From NCBI RefSeq assembly GCF_000003605.2, contig NW_003134341.1, positions 440,210 through 471,367 of the forward strand: a DNA stretch of 31,158 bases. The letters run 5' to 3'. The DNA is from Saccoglossus kowalevskii (Eukaryota; Hemichordata; Enteropneusta; Harrimaniidae). Below, piece by piece: positions 9,001-20,213 of the stretch. The position numbers and the translations under genes were made by a program. The notes under the pieces were generated by a model, which worked only from the letters and a program-made list of their open reading frames with translations, searched no databases and had not been told where the DNA came from. Each line of letters opens with the position of its first letter. Positions within the stretch are counted from its first letter, which is position 1.

Positions 9001-12000
9001 AGCTGCTTCTCAGCCCAAGCCACAACCAGAACAGGTAAACAACTTGTCACTTCAAAAACAGCCATACACCATGTTTCTTGGTAATTACATATTTACACAC
9101 AATATATCAGAACCCTTTTGGATTTACACTTGGCTAGTGAGGGGGTGGGGGGCATTTCTGCACAAAGAACACAACTTTTTTTGATTTATCTGCATTTTTT
9201 CAATTGAAAATATATAGAGAAGTAAATCATTTTTGTGTTTTTTTTTACCCCATAAAATTATTCAAATTGTCAGGCAAACTGCTTAAGATACTCCTGTATA
9301 CATTATGCTTGGTGTGGGTAGATGTGTTTTGAATCATTTTTTAACGAGGTACATGATGTAATGTACATGTCTCAAACATCTTACCACATCCAGTCTTCAA
9401 CCAATGTTAAGATTATGTAATTATGTCTTTTTTTCTCTATCTATAATCTGATACAAAATGTAGGTTCAAATCTAGCACAGGTTTATCTTGAATGTTTACA
9501 AGTAGGCCATATTTAGCTATTTTTGATTTTTTGACAGGAAAGTAAATCGTTTGCCATGGGTTTGTTTAAAGGACAAGTTTATGCAGACCAAGTGTTTCCA
9601 TTTCCAGAAGGTAAGAGTTGATGGTTTCACCACAGATAAATTCATTGTGGATCTACACATGTACATGTATGTTTGAAATTCACCAATAGACCCAACCTTG
9701 GATTCTATGCCAGTGCTCAACTCTTTACAAAGTTGATTGATGCAAGCTGAGCTAGAATGACATTTCCATTCTATACCACTCAGCAAAATTATGAAAAAAT
9801 AATTTCACCATGGAAACCAGTGCGAAAATGAGAACTGTTGTCATTTTTTTTTGGACATTTCAGACTCTTGTTTCTTGCCCCCATTTTTGTTTTCATTGTT
9901 GTATCCTTACAACACTAGTAACATACATTAATGAAAGTCTGAAAAAGATGACAATATATTGGTAATCTTACTTCAGCCCCAACCTAAATTATTACAATTA
10001 GAATCTGGGAAATAATCTTGGAAACCTATCTGAATGTTTAAACCAGGCATTGTGAATGATACAGCAAGACATTCCTTCTACCTTTTCAAATTCTATATTT
10101 TTTGTTCACATTGTTTTGTTTTTTCCCCATAGTACTTACAGAGGAACAAAAGGAAACGTTAGAGATGCTCGTAGACCCAACAGCAAAATTCTTTGAAGTA
10201 AGTGTGGTCACTGAGAAAAATGAAAAGTGAGATAGAAATTAAGAAAACAATCTCATTCTCGAATTCAATAGTGTATTTTCATGCCATGGCAAATTCTGTC
10301 TGCTTGGTCAAAAAATAACAGTCAAGGCAAAATTTTACATTGTACACTTCATGGAACGACAATATTGTTTTCTGTAATATTGTGCAAACTGCCCATTTAT
10401 GTGAGTGGTTGTTTTAAAATTCTTGTGAATCTTTTTGTTCAGGAGGTGAATGATGCAGCTAAAAATGATCAGCAAGAAACAGTTGATGATGAGACGTTAC
10501 AAGGGTTGAGAGAAATGGGTGCTTTTGGCCTCCAAGTACCTCAAGAATATGGTGGGCTTGGTTTAACCAATACACAGGTAAGAAATATCATGGTTAAGTC
10601 TTGAACTAGGCAATGAAAGGATAGTGACTATCATGCATTTCTCTGCAGATTTAAAATTTATATTTTATCTTTATGTATTTATATAGAATAATATAGTGTA
10701 TTTTATTATTTATATTTCTGTGAAGAATATGTTTGTTGCAATGTCGAGAGCAAGACAATAACACCATGTTGATGAGTCAGTCTAATGCATTTATGACTTG
10801 GATGTACTTTGACCGATTGATGTAACATGTTGATACATGTAGTCAGACAAGCAGAATTGCCCATTTTATCAGTGATCATATTAAATTAATCAGTGCATTT
10901 ACAATTTTCATCTTTTTCCCTGGTTTCAGCATTTTAAAAAGTTGTGATCAAAGCTAGAAAGCAGTTTAGAATTTTGATTGAATTTGTCTAATTGTAATTT
11001 TTAGTGATGATTAAAGTCTGTATTCTGTACATGACATCTGTACATGACCTCAAACAATTGTTACTGAATGATTCGGTTTGTTTTCTATTGCAGTATGCTA
11101 GACTTGTTGAAATCGTCGGTGCTCATGATCTTGGAGTAGGGATTGTTTTGGGTGCTCACCAGTCTATCGGATTCAAGGGAATACTTTTATTTGGAGACAA
11201 AAAGCAAAAGGAGAAGTATTTGCCTCAAGTTGCATCGGGAGAAAAGATTGCCGCCTTCTGTCTGACAGAACCTGCCAGTGGTTCTGATGCAAGTGTAAGT
11301 TACTTTGTATTGCATTGTACAAATGTTTCAACATTTACTCCACTATTTGACCCTGAAATAGCCAAGAAACCTACATATATCCGGGATACTATTGGCCGAT
11401 CTTGTTTGAACTTAAAATATTGGTAACGCAAATTGGCATACTAAGGTACATTCATTATTTTTCTTGTTTTTTACAAAATTGGCTGCCTGGCGAACATTTT
11501 GTATGTCAGAAATACTTTTTTTTGTTCATTTTTGCTTAAAACTTGAAAATACAATCACTAAATTAATTCAGTATTAGTACAAAGGTAATATATTATTTCA
11601 GGAAGATGCAAGTTGATTTTTGTTGAGATTCTAGCCAACTGGCAGCCATTTTGTTTTTGTCTTTGTTTGCACAATTTCTGCTTATATCTCGAATTTAGGC
11701 TGTCTAATTAGGTCCAAACTTGTTCACAAACAATTGTGTTCTAGCACATCAACAGGGCAACCATTCAGCTTAACATTTTGCCATTTAACATTTTTGAGTC
11801 ATTGGACAACAAAAGGGTTCTGATTCTTTCCAGTGAAAACTATGTAAGCAACTGGCTGATATATCCAGGAAGTACAAATGTACAGATGTTTACTTACCAA
11901 TAGAAATAACAAATATATTTTTTTTTTCTGTTTTCAGTCAATTAGATCCAGAGCTGTACTTAGTGAAGATGGTAAACATTATATTTTAAATGGCAGTAAG

Positions 12001-15000
12001 ATCTGGTAAGTAAATCTGCTGATATTTTGTTGTGTTTTTTGCCATAATTGTATGATCAGTACAGCCCTTATTAATAACAATCCGCATGTGCCAAAGGGTG
12101 GGGGTAATTTTATTATTTTTATGAAATGGTAAAATTTTGGTTCTCAATTGTTTAAAAAGAATGGGTACTACTTCTATTAGTGATGCGGCTTATAATACAG
12201 ATTTTACTGGGCTGTTAATGTTTTTAACACCAAAATTATGGTGCAATATTTTGTACATTTTCACATATTTTTCTATAATGGTGACGTAAATAAATTTATG
12301 TAGGTTTATTTTGTGAAAAGTTACAAAAGTTGATTTCAAATGATCGAATAACCATGAAATGTCATAGTTAAAAATGTTAATGTCATTATCAAAGTTTCTC
12401 ATATGTATCAGTTCTACTGGTATTTAATTTTAATAGAAAGGTTTGCCAGTATATTGCAGCCTAATTGTTACTAATGTGACGTGTAACTGTCTACTCCAGG
12501 ATCAGTAATGGTGGTACTGCTGAAATATTTACTGTGTTTGCACAGACCCCAAGCCCAGATGGTAAATCCAAGGACAAGATCACTGCGTTTATTGTTGAAA
12601 GATCTTTCGGTGGTATTACAAAGTAAGTAATCATCTATTAAGTTTAGGAAATTCAACAAATGGCCATTGGTTTACGAATAGCCAGAGTTTTTTGGGTTAG
12701 AATTGTATAAATGGCATGAGGCTGACTTATACAACAACAAAAATTATAAAATTGACAGATTCAGCAAGCACACTGTACAATGAGCAAACAATTGTTTATT
12801 AGACAGTGGATAATTAAAAAAAAGTTATTTTCATGGTGTGAATTATAATTATATAAAAATTATAATTCCCTACATTAGTGGACCACCTGAGAAAAAGATG
12901 GGTATCAAATGTTCCAACACTGCAGAGCTGTATTTTGAAGACGTTAAGATACCGGTGGAGAACGTTTTAGGAGGTGAGATGATTGAATCTTAAAGTCAAA
13001 GAATAAAAAAAATCAAATTATATCAGTGCATTGGGGATCATATTTGCCAATCAATAGTGAATGACGTACTGTATATGTGATTATTATACATCTACTACCA
13101 AAAACGATAGGACTTGAAAAACGTATCAGCAGACGTCCCAGTACAGGGGTTGTATTGACCTTTGCTATGCGTTGGTCGATACAATCACCGTACTATCTGA
13201 GTGTATACTTTGCAGTATTCTTGTGATAACCTCATATTATCAAGAATTAACACTGAATTAATTCAATTATATAGGTGTTGGTGGTGGCTTCAAAGTTGCT
13301 ATGAATATCTTAAACAACGGTAGATTTGGAATGGGTGCTGCATTGTCTGGAACCATGAGGGCACTCATACAGAAAGCTGTAAGTTACAATTACCACAAAC
13401 ACAACCTTTATTATTAGAATTATATTATAACATGGTCCATACCTTTTGTAGTGCTTCTTTCCATCTTTTCTAAAATGAACAATGTCTTGTTTATTTATTC
13501 CCATGCTGTGCTATGATCTGCCTGCCCTTACACAGGGCAAGCCATGTGTAGTTTAACTATGTTTGTTATATGGTATGACTCCTCTATTTGTTATAATTCC
13601 AACTTTGTAAAAAATTCAACTATATAAATTACCAGGTAAGCTGTGTGTGGTTTTGGGAGATCCATAATACAGTTGACAAGCTAATTTTACTAGTTTGATT
13701 GTATGGAAACATGTTTACATACATAAACACTGAACCAACTTGTCTGAATTTTGCACACTTTTTTTGCACAATTAGAAGGACAAATTGCTAAATTAAATGA
13801 AAAGGGGAACTCACACTTTGGAAGTGGTTCCCCTGTTAAATGCATAGATTACAGGTTTCATTTGTACTTTAGCCAATGTTAGCTATTATTATTTAACAGC
13901 CTAATAAAAATGCTTCAAACAAAAATATTGCCTGCCTGAATGTGTTTTAACTTTCTGCAACAGTCATTATCCACTTAGTCATTGCTTATCAATTACTGGG
14001 TACATACAAGCCCCTTACTCCCATCCAGGTTGTTGACAAAAACATTTTTGTACCATTTTGCAATATTTTCTATATGTTCTTCAGGAATTGCATTGATTGT
14101 TGTTTTACAGGCTGACCATGCTGCAAACCGCACACAGTTTGGTAACACCATAGACCAATACGGTGTAATACAGGAAAAGATTGCACGCATGGCAATAAAG
14201 CATTATGTGACAGAATCCATGGCATATATGATATCGTCCAATATGGATGCCGGCTCCAAGGAATTCCAAATTGAGGCAGCTATTGGTAAAATTTATGGCT
14301 CAGTAAGTATTACTACCGGTACACTCAGTAGTGTTAATTGGATAGTTCCTGTCACATTACTTGGGCATGGGGTGGGGTCATCTCTGTAGCAATGACTAAA
14401 TACAGAATTTCAGTTTAGCTTTTTAGCAATATTATCATCTGTTGTCATTAAAATGGCCCTGCTTTCAACCATTGATGAAAATCTATAAAAAAAATAAACA
14501 TAAGTAATATCTTCTTTGAAGCTATCGGGTATAATGTATATACCGGTACTGTATTTGCTCTATTAAAAGTGTTTATGGTAAAAAATAAGTCATATTTTAA
14601 TAATCCAGTATAATTATATATATGCTCCAATTAGAAATGTGATTCAAATAGAGCAAATATGGTACTGTCTTTACTGTACTACATTGGTATACTCAGCAAC
14701 ACAGCAAAATGGTTAATGATGTAGTATGGGTAATATGGCAAGTCATCATATAAATGTACATGTAGCTGTGAACATTTACAGTAGTGGGTTTGAAATATTT
14801 TCTTCACTGTTTCTTTTAGGAGTCTGCATGGTCTGTGGCTGATGAGTGCATTCAAATCTGTGGTGGCATGGGATTTATGCGAGACTCTGGAATAGAACGA
14901 GTTATGAGAGATCTTAGGATATTCCGAATATTTGAAGGAACCAATGATATCTTGCGACTTTTTATTTCTCTTACTGGTATCCAGGTAATGTGCAATTGTG

Positions 15001-16149
15001 TCTAGATTGCGGGTTGACCATTACAAATTCTGGACGATCAGACTTTTGCGAAAAGATGATCAGCACTGGAAATATTTTAGAGAAAAAACAAAACAAAAAA
15101 TTTATAGAAAAAAACATACATTTGATAGATGAGAAAAAAAAACTTTCTTCAGAATAAAAAGTGAAGGAAAAAATCACCCAGGGTTTTTAATGGTCAACCC
15201 TGTATTATAAGATATGCTCAAGATTTCTTGGTGAATGTTTATCTGTCATAATTTCAGTTTAAATGCAAGATATTAAATAATTTCAGAATGCCGGTGGTCA
15301 CTTGAAAGAATTACAGAAAGCCTTCAAGAACCCAGCAGCTAATTTTGGGGTAATTGTAGAAGAAGCCAACAAGAGAGCCAAGCGTATGATGGGTTTCACT
15401 CAGGGACCATCCCTAGCTGAGTACACACACCCTAGTCTATCACGATCGGCAAGTCAGTCGTCTAAAGCTATTGCTGAATTTGGCATGTCAGTTGAGGATC
15501 TACTGATAAAGTTTCGCAAGAACATTGTCCATGAACAGTTTCTTTTATGGAGAGTTGCTGAAGCTGCAATTGATATCTATGGCATGGTTGCTGTATTGTC
15601 CAGGTTAGTGTAAAATGGTGCTTCCCTTTCACTGATTATTTTTTATTCTACCATTTAACTCAAAGCGATGCTGTCTATGGTGAAGTAATTTGTAACCAAT
15701 TCTAATACTCCGTAATTATGTGTTGGGTTGTGACTGAAATTCCCCTTGCTGCAAACCAACTGATTAGCCTCCTAGAGTCAAGCAGGGAAATACTTCTGAA
15801 AATGTTTCAATGTTATTCAATCAGCAGTGAAATAGGGAATAGTGAAATTTATAATGATTAATATAACTTTTTTCTTGAAAATCTGACAGCTATCTTTTGT
15901 GGATCATAGACATTATATTTTTGTTTTCAATACAGAGCATCACGGTCGTTAAATGAAGGTCATAGCACTGCCGAACACGAAAGTATGATGTGTCAAGTCT
16001 TCTGCAATGAGGCTTCCGTCAGAGTGGCAGAGAACCTGATGGCGGTGAGGGATGCCACAAACCTCAGTAATTTCAAGAAGCTTTCGCAGATTTCAAAAGA
16101 CGTCATCTCGCATGGTGGTGTAATGCAACAGCATCCATTGGGATTCTAA
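5929..16149 (+). CDS. ACADVL: Very-long-chain acyl-CoA dehydrogenase, complete gene, 14 coding exons
   Basis: Joined exons give 635 residues (human enzyme 655). The FAD enzyme catalyses the first beta-oxidation step on long acyl-CoAs at the inner mitochondrial membrane. Residues 1 to about 50 are basic and Ala-rich with almost no acidic residues, as in a mitochondrial targeting peptide. [13 protein letters not shown] (from 53) opens the mature core. Acyl-CoA dehydrogenase signatures follow: [13 protein letters not shown], the FAD-contacting WISNGG, and RIFEGTND with the catalytic base at Glu443 (human Glu462). The extra C-terminal domain of VLCAD/ACAD9 is present (about 460-635), ending in HPLGF. 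That domain and the ESKSF start favour VLCAD over the short- and medium-chain enzymes. ACAD9 is the nearest alternative. All splice phases agree and no frame is broken. A composite DR1/CRE site lies just upstream. Its 3' neighbour is a convergent PIX gene. Confidence 0.97.
6305..6312. promoter_or_regulatory. TTACGTAA, PAR-bZIP/E4BP4-type site
   Basis: Exact palindromic consensus for NFIL3/E4BP4 and PAR-bZIP (HLF/TEF/DBP) factors. It is the first of two in intron 1. Binding is inferred only. Confidence 0.35.
6545..6563 (-). promoter_or_regulatory. ZNF143/Staf-like site
   Basis: The minus strand reads ATTACATTTCCCATGATGC, close to the ZNF143 consensus form ACTACAATTCCCAGCATGC. It lies in the CpG-richer part of intron 1, about 600 bp from the ACADVL start. 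ZNF143 sites usually sit at promoters. Confidence 0.3.
6890..6903. promoter_or_regulatory. 14-bp perfect palindrome containing TTACGTAA
   Basis: ACGTTACGTAACGT is fully self-complementary and carries the E4BP4/PAR-bZIP core at its centre. Five CpGs fall within about 40 bp here, unusual for this AT-rich sequence. Confidence 0.4.
8722..8734. promoter_or_regulatory. Everted AGGTCA repeat with 1-bp spacer
   Basis: TGACCTCAGGTCA comprises two perfect AGGTCA half-sites facing outward, about 220 bp upstream of exon 2. It is a possible nuclear-receptor dimer site in a fat-oxidation gene. Confidence 0.35.
8953..9034 (+). CDS. ACADVL: ACADVL exon 2
   Basis: Acceptor ATGTAG, donor GTAAAC. It encodes residues 25-52, an Ala-, Gln- and Pro-rich linker ([15 protein letters not shown]) before the mature core. 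This is the least conserved coding part. Confidence 0.88.
9538..9610 (+). CDS. ACADVL: ACADVL exon 3
   Basis: Residues 53-76. [13 protein letters not shown] and DQVFPFP match the start of mature VLCAD almost residue for residue. Phase 1 end. Confidence 0.95.
10133..10197 (+). CDS. ACADVL: ACADVL exon 4
   Basis: Residues 77-98, the first helices of the N-terminal alpha domain ([15 protein letters not shown], then FFE). Donor GTAAGT. Confidence 0.93.
10443..10577 (+). CDS. ACADVL: ACADVL exon 5
   Basis: Residues 99-143. [22 protein letters not shown] and YGGLGL are hallmark acyl-CoA dehydrogenase N-domain sequences. Confidence 0.96.
11094..11294 (+). CDS. ACADVL: ACADVL exon 6
   Basis: Residues 144-210. 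It contains [33 protein letters not shown] and the acyl-CoA dehydrogenase signature [14 protein letters not shown] that contributes to the flavin and substrate pocket. Confidence 0.97.
11295..11937. other. ACADVL intron 6, with a segment shared with the right-end array
   Basis: Around 11635-11656 the plus strand reads CAACTGGCAGCCATTTTGTT and on. It matches the complement of the 140-bp repeat units near 30800-30955 with one mismatch in 22. The rest of the intron is unremarkable. Confidence 0.45.
11938..12005 (+). CDS. ACADVL: ACADVL exon 7
   Basis: Residues 211-232: [15 protein letters not shown] then LNGSKIW, the start of the middle beta domain. The Trp233 codon is split at the GTAAGT donor. 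Confidence 0.95.
12124..12209 (+). repeat. Dispersed repeat, partial copy of the 23479-23661 TIR element
   Basis: It lies in ACADVL intron 7 (12006-12499). It aligns over about 85 bp with 23577-23660, sharing TTCTCAATTGTT, AAAAAGAATG, CTTCTATTAG and AATACAGATTTTAC. The left terminal repeat is missing or too decayed to see. Confidence 0.65.
12500..12622 (+). CDS. ACADVL: ACADVL exon 8
   Basis: Residues 233-273. WISNGG is the flavin-contacting motif; ITAFIVER and FGGIT follow. Relative to human VLCAD the loop after TVFAQTP is slightly shorter. Confidence 0.96.
12879..12973 (+). CDS. ACADVL: ACADVL exon 9
   Basis: Residues 274-305. [17 protein letters not shown] and VPxENVLG-type end (IPVENVLG) close the beta domain. 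Phase 1 at GTGAGA. Confidence 0.96.
12974..14110. other. ACADVL introns 9 and 10
   Basis: Introns 12974-13274 and 13379-14110 flank exon 10. Nothing beyond AT-rich intronic sequence is apparent. Confidence 0.55.
13275..13378 (+). CDS. ACADVL: ACADVL exon 10
   Basis: Residues 306-340. [16 protein letters not shown] is the helix that opens the C-terminal alpha domain and the dimer interface. Confidence 0.96.
14111..14302 (+). CDS. ACADVL: ACADVL exon 11
   Basis: Residues 341-404: NRTQFG (a conserved CoA/FAD contact), [17 protein letters not shown] and [10 protein letters not shown]. The start reads [11 protein letters not shown] where human has VDHATNRTQFG. Confidence 0.96.
14541..14667. mobile_element. 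Short TIR element (MITE-like), TACCGGTA family
   Basis: It lies in ACADVL intron 11 (14303-14819). Left end GGTACTGTATTTGCTCTATT (14545-14564) is an inverted match, 18 of 20, to the right end AATAGAGCAAATATGGTACT (14647-14666). The enclosed 80 bp is AT-rich and non-coding. TACCGGTA abuts the left end. There is no transposase, so it would be non-autonomous. Confidence 0.6.
14820..14984 (+). CDS. ACADVL: ACADVL exon 12 (catalytic Glu)
   Basis: Residues 405-459: [27 protein letters not shown]. The Glu of FEGTND is the base that abstracts the alpha proton and is intact. Confidence 0.97.
14985..15935. other. ACADVL introns 12 and 13
   Basis: Introns 14985-15286 and 15604-15935 surround exon 13. 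They are A/T-rich and nothing further is recognised. Confidence 0.55.
15287..15603 (+). CDS. ACADVL: ACADVL exon 13 (membrane-binding C domain)
   Basis: Residues 460-564 in one 317-bp exon. It covers the poorly conserved segment thought to bind the inner membrane ([23 protein letters not shown]) and the conserved helix [19 protein letters not shown]. Confidence 0.95.
15936..16149 (+). CDS. ACADVL: ACADVL exon 14 (C-terminus)
   Basis: Residues 565-635 and the TAA stop. [14 protein letters not shown] and the terminal HPLGF match the VLCAD end. Confidence 0.95.
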
Positions 16150-16548
16150 AATTGACAATGTCTGTTCACTTGACACAGTCCATTGTAAGGAATGACTGAT
16201 TGGCAGTTTACAGCAATAATATAAATGCAGGTGTCTATTCTGAGATGTGCATGTCTATTACAGTATTTATTGACATTTAGTTTGACAGTCCAATTATCTC
16301 AGTTCAATAATTTGGATACAGCAAATACGGGTCTGTTTATTTGAAAGTTTTGCAGTTCAACTATTTTTACAAATGTTTGAACTGAACTGATGTTAAGTGT
16401 AAGGAACTTATGAGTGATGCTGTGATCTATAAATTATTTATTGATCTCATACTTAATGTCATTATTCCATACTCATGTTTACCATGGTAATGGTACCATT
16501 TACATTTTCAGCTTGCTTTTGGAAATGCAATTCATCTGCAAATGTATA

Positions 16549-16616
16549 ATTAAACATTTATTTGTTGGGAAAAAGAGTAATTAAAGGTGATTCACTTCCT
16601 CATTGTGCATGTGTAA
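16549..16616 (+). terminator. Candidate ACADVL polyadenylation region
   Basis: Two ATTAAA hexamers (16549-16554 and 16580-16585) are followed by a GT-rich stretch (16602-16616), about 400 bp after the stop. This is a common variant signal layout. Other hexamers occur further downstream, so the site is tentative. Confidence 0.3.
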
Positions 16617-18471
16617 GTCCGTCATCTTTTAAGCGCAGCGGTCATTTAAAAAATAATTTTGTGTGCCAACTTTTTTGCAGGTCAATTTACTAAAGCATTT
16701 CACATTTACCAATATTTGAACAACTGATTCCTCAGAATTACATACACACTTAATCAAACACAACTTTGATCAATAATTTATGAATTTTTGCTCGGACAGA
16801 TTTCACATACTTGAACACTGATTTCTCAGAATACACACCTACATGAACACTTCATCTTTCAGTTTTTTGTGAATATTTGTACTTTTCACTGGAATGCAAT
16901 GCCATTTCAATGCAAGGGTGGGGCTCTTTTCCCACCCACATACTGTTGCCATCTCACTGCTTCTTGTTGTGGTGACCATTTGGAATATCGTCTCTGCTTT
17001 GTTTGTCAAATTTTTAGAAGCTTCATTTGAATATCATCATCACATATCATTTCACATAAAAGTTGCATTCCCACAATATATATATATCAAAATGTTAAGT
17101 AATGAGAAATCAGCTGCAGAATATGAAATTGGTGAGCCTCCTAAATTAAGCTAAATTTGTAAACAATTAGAGTTAGGAAGCTTTGTTTGTCCATTAACAT
17201 TGTAGGTATGTAACGGATAAGATTCTCCACTATTAAATAAGGGTGGGATTGAAAGCAAAGGCTGGATATCTACCGGTGCTTTTAATATACTGTATATTTA
17301 TAGCTAAAACAGCATTATTTGAACACGGTTCATGTTTTTAGCTTGTTCTGGGATCATTGTTTTTTTTACATATTTGCAAAGTGAGAATGCAACTTGTAAC
17401 TTTGTACTGTACACTTTCACATTTTGTATGCTATTAAATCCCTCCAACAGATTTTCAAAAGTTCAAATGTTTCTGTTAGTTTTTGCTGAAGACATTTACC
17501 GGTACTGGTGTTTATCAAGATTAGAGGTACTTTAGAACTAGTTGAACAGCTACAAATTGGGCTAATTTATGTAAATTAGATCATTATAATTTTAACCTTA
17601 AACTTAATCACATCTGTAAATTTCCTCAGAGCAATCTATGTTGACACTAAATTATTTGTTTTATATTTTTGGCAAACCAGCAGTGTCTGCACTGAGACAC
17701 CAAATTATTTCTTATTAACACATACATTGTGTTCAGTACCAATAAACAAGTACGTCTTTCCTCATTCACATACAAGTAAATCAGACAAGAACATTCCTAT
17801 TTTATTTGCTGAAGACAATTTTATTTTTCAACCTATTTTATGCTCAGATTTGGGAAAGTAGAAAGATATACATAAAATGTGCTCTATATTCCTAACGCAT
17901 GCACCGAGATATGTACACCCCCAACCCAGTTAAAAAATATTCGCTATCTCACTTTATATCACAATAGTTCAAGTATTTTGTTTTTATTGACTCAGTCTAT
18001 ATTAAAGTCTTGATTTAAGCGATATGTGGAGTAGTGCATCACTAATAAAAGCATACTTAAAAAGTATTCAGATAATAGTCATTCAGGTAAGTACATGAGG
18101 TTCAAAATAAAGCATGTTATTTAAAATCTGCAGTTTGAGAGATTAGGCTAAAAATTTGCATCTGTCAAGTGATAAATGCTCTTGAATAAAAACTTTCTGG
18201 ACACGCCATTGTTTCTTCAAATCAGCCAAGCCCAGCATTCCAGTTGTTTGACCTATATATACACATGAACCCGTGATTTGTTGCAGGAGTTTAGAAAAGC
18301 TCTAGGATATGTTGATAGGAGGATCAATTTAATAGTATATGTACTAAACATTCAATATATGATTCTTATTGACAATAAATCGTAACACCTATTGGTCATT
18401 CACTTTGATCTATTTCCAATAATATTTGGTCAGTATGTGTATTTATTGGGTAGCATTTCCACCTTCTGTTG

Positions 18472-18509
18472 ACACTAGAGGGCATAGTACATAAAGTGCC
18501 CTCTAGAGT
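18472..18509. promoter_or_regulatory. Inverted pair of CTCF-like motifs
   Basis: The plus strand reads ACACTAGAGGGCAT (18472-18485). The minus strand of 18496-18509 reads ACTCTAGAGGGCAC. Each agrees with the CTCF core CCASYAGRKGGCRS at 12 of 14 positions. The shared arms CTAGAGGGCA/TGCCCTCTAG form a perfect 10-bp inverted repeat with a 12-bp spacer. It lies between convergent genes. Confidence 0.4.
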
Positions 18510-20017
18510 TGTATTATTAAATTCTTGACATAGACAACTTCCTCAGATGTAGTGAGAATGGGGTTCAAGAAAGATGCAAGCCTTTATCATGGTGTCAAAT
18601 ACAAATAAGTCTGTTGATAAAAAAGAATCTTGCTTTGTCGCATTGATTGTCGTAAACATCTGCAATCACAAGTGTGATAGTTCACGCTGTATCCTATATG
18701 CGCATACATGAAAAACGCTATATTCAACATCAGGAAAAGTGGTCTATGAATGGTGTGTGTCACAACCAGAAAAAAAGTTGTGCAATAACTATAGCAGGAC
18801 GGGGAAAATTTGTTATTTCAGTCACAAAACTGTCGTAAACAAAAGATAAGTTTTTACAGAGTCACAAATTAAACACTATACACGTAGTTGAAATAAATTG
18901 TCAAATAGCATAAAAAATGTTTGCCATGGAAGGCCAATATAAAAGATCAGATTTCTTATTTTAGGTATTTAAAAACGGCAGTACCTATTCCCTTTTGGTC
19001 CTATCTTACTGCAGAAGCAGTCCTAATTTAAATCAAATACCGTAATTGCTGAGGAAAGAAAACTCCTCAAAAGCCGACACAACATGCTATCAAGCAGTTT
19101 TTCATTTCAATTCGTTGCAAATTTCTTAAATTGAGAGGCATAAGACAAATTTATATTTTAGAAAAACTTTTACTGATGTACAACTGACTGTCAACTAAAC
19201 TGTGGCAAGATGAAAAGTAACTTTTCATTAAATTTTAGCATGAAGATGACTTTGAAGACTCCAAGAAAAAATCAACTACCGGTAGTAAAAGTGTTGCCCA
19301 GTTATAAAGTGTACTTGAGCTCCTTGATTAATATTAGTAATATACCTTGAGAAATCTTACAACAGATCAACTAATAAGTCTCATTTGTAAACCTGGCATT
19401 TCTAACCATTTGAAAATCAATTTGAAACACATGAATTTCCATTTGCAAATATTTGACTAATTTTAGTGATATGGAAAGTATTTGCGTTGAAAGCATAGAT
19501 GTCTCCATGTCTCTTGCATTCAAACCCAAGATCAAATACTGCTAGAACATTTGTAAAAGTAAATAGAAATAATATAAGTATCAAGCAAACAATGCATTGT
19601 GGGAAATCACTGATAAATCATATTTTATATATACATGTCGTGGAACTTATGTCAAAATAGGCAGTTTTTTCATGGCAATGAGCAATTTCCAAATTAGTAT
19701 AACAAACGATTCCATATACTTGTAGCTTAATAAAAGAAATGTTGAATTCACCAAGATTTTGTTGTCACCCCCCCCCCCCACCTCTATACACAGTGGTGAA
19801 TACAAACATGATAAAACCAATAACTTCATTTTTATTGTAGCCATACTCCCAGACTTTATGAATATCACAAATATATGCCTCTGATAAACTGCTTTCAAGA
19901 TGCCAACAGTGATTTCATTCTTCAAATATGATGTATTCTGATATGCATATTGTAAGTCCATTGGCTGATCCTCTATAGCACCGATACCCACTTCAGAGGA
20001 TTCACTTTCAACTTGTC

Positions 20018-20213
20018 TCATAGATGAGTGTCATCCAAATTTACTTCAACACTGGGGTCAAATAAACTTTTTAAAGTTTTGTTTTTTCTTATTAGTGTCT
20101 CTAATTTCTTTCTGGCTTTGACTTCATCTTCCAGACCACGTTTGAGTCTTTTAGATTCCTCTGTCAGTTCCTTGACCTGGTCTTTAAGTGCATACACTGT
20201 ATCTACAAGGCTC
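20018..20213 (-). CDS. ARHGEF7-like: PIX coiled-coil isoform terminal exon with PDZ ligand
   Basis: 64 residues and [19 protein letters not shown] opens a heptad-like coiled coil rich in Lys/Glu/Leu, which trimerises vertebrate PIX. The last five residues DDTHL fit a class I PDZ ligand (x-T-x-L), like vertebrate DETNL. Confidence 0.94.

Larger units (their letters stand above)
9035..11093. other. ACADVL introns 2-5
   Basis: Introns 9035-9537, 9611-10132, 10198-10442 and 10578-11093 separate exons 2-6. They are AT-rich with T tracts. A G-rich patch near 9140-9152 (GGGGGTGGGGGG) is the only compositional oddity. I see no genes or repeats. Confidence 0.6.
16150..20017. other. Intergenic region between convergent ACADVL and PIX
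   Basis: It holds the 3' UTRs of both genes and about 3 kb of AT-rich spacer. No exon-like open segment with family resemblance was found on either strand. Notable bits are the CTCF-like inverted pair at 18472-18509, TACCGGTA at 17497 and 19277, and a C12 tract at 19768-19779 that would be G12 in a long PIX 3' UTR. TTTATT at 19831-19836 (AATAAA on the minus strand) is a possible PIX poly(A) signal. Confidence 0.5.

Noticed and set aside
11295-11426. Extension of ACADVL exon 6 frame past the donor
   Set aside because: A GTAAGT donor follows the conserved GSDAS and the next exon joins in frame; the extension is intron.
16894-17154. 86-codon frame downstream of ACADVL
   Set aside because: Low-complexity AT-rich 3' region with no recognisable protein features.
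19647-20021. Frame overlapping the PIX stop codon, possible readthrough or downstream cistron
   Set aside because: The stop context lacks the usual CTA readthrough signal, and the peptide lacks family resemblance; this is most likely 3' UTR.
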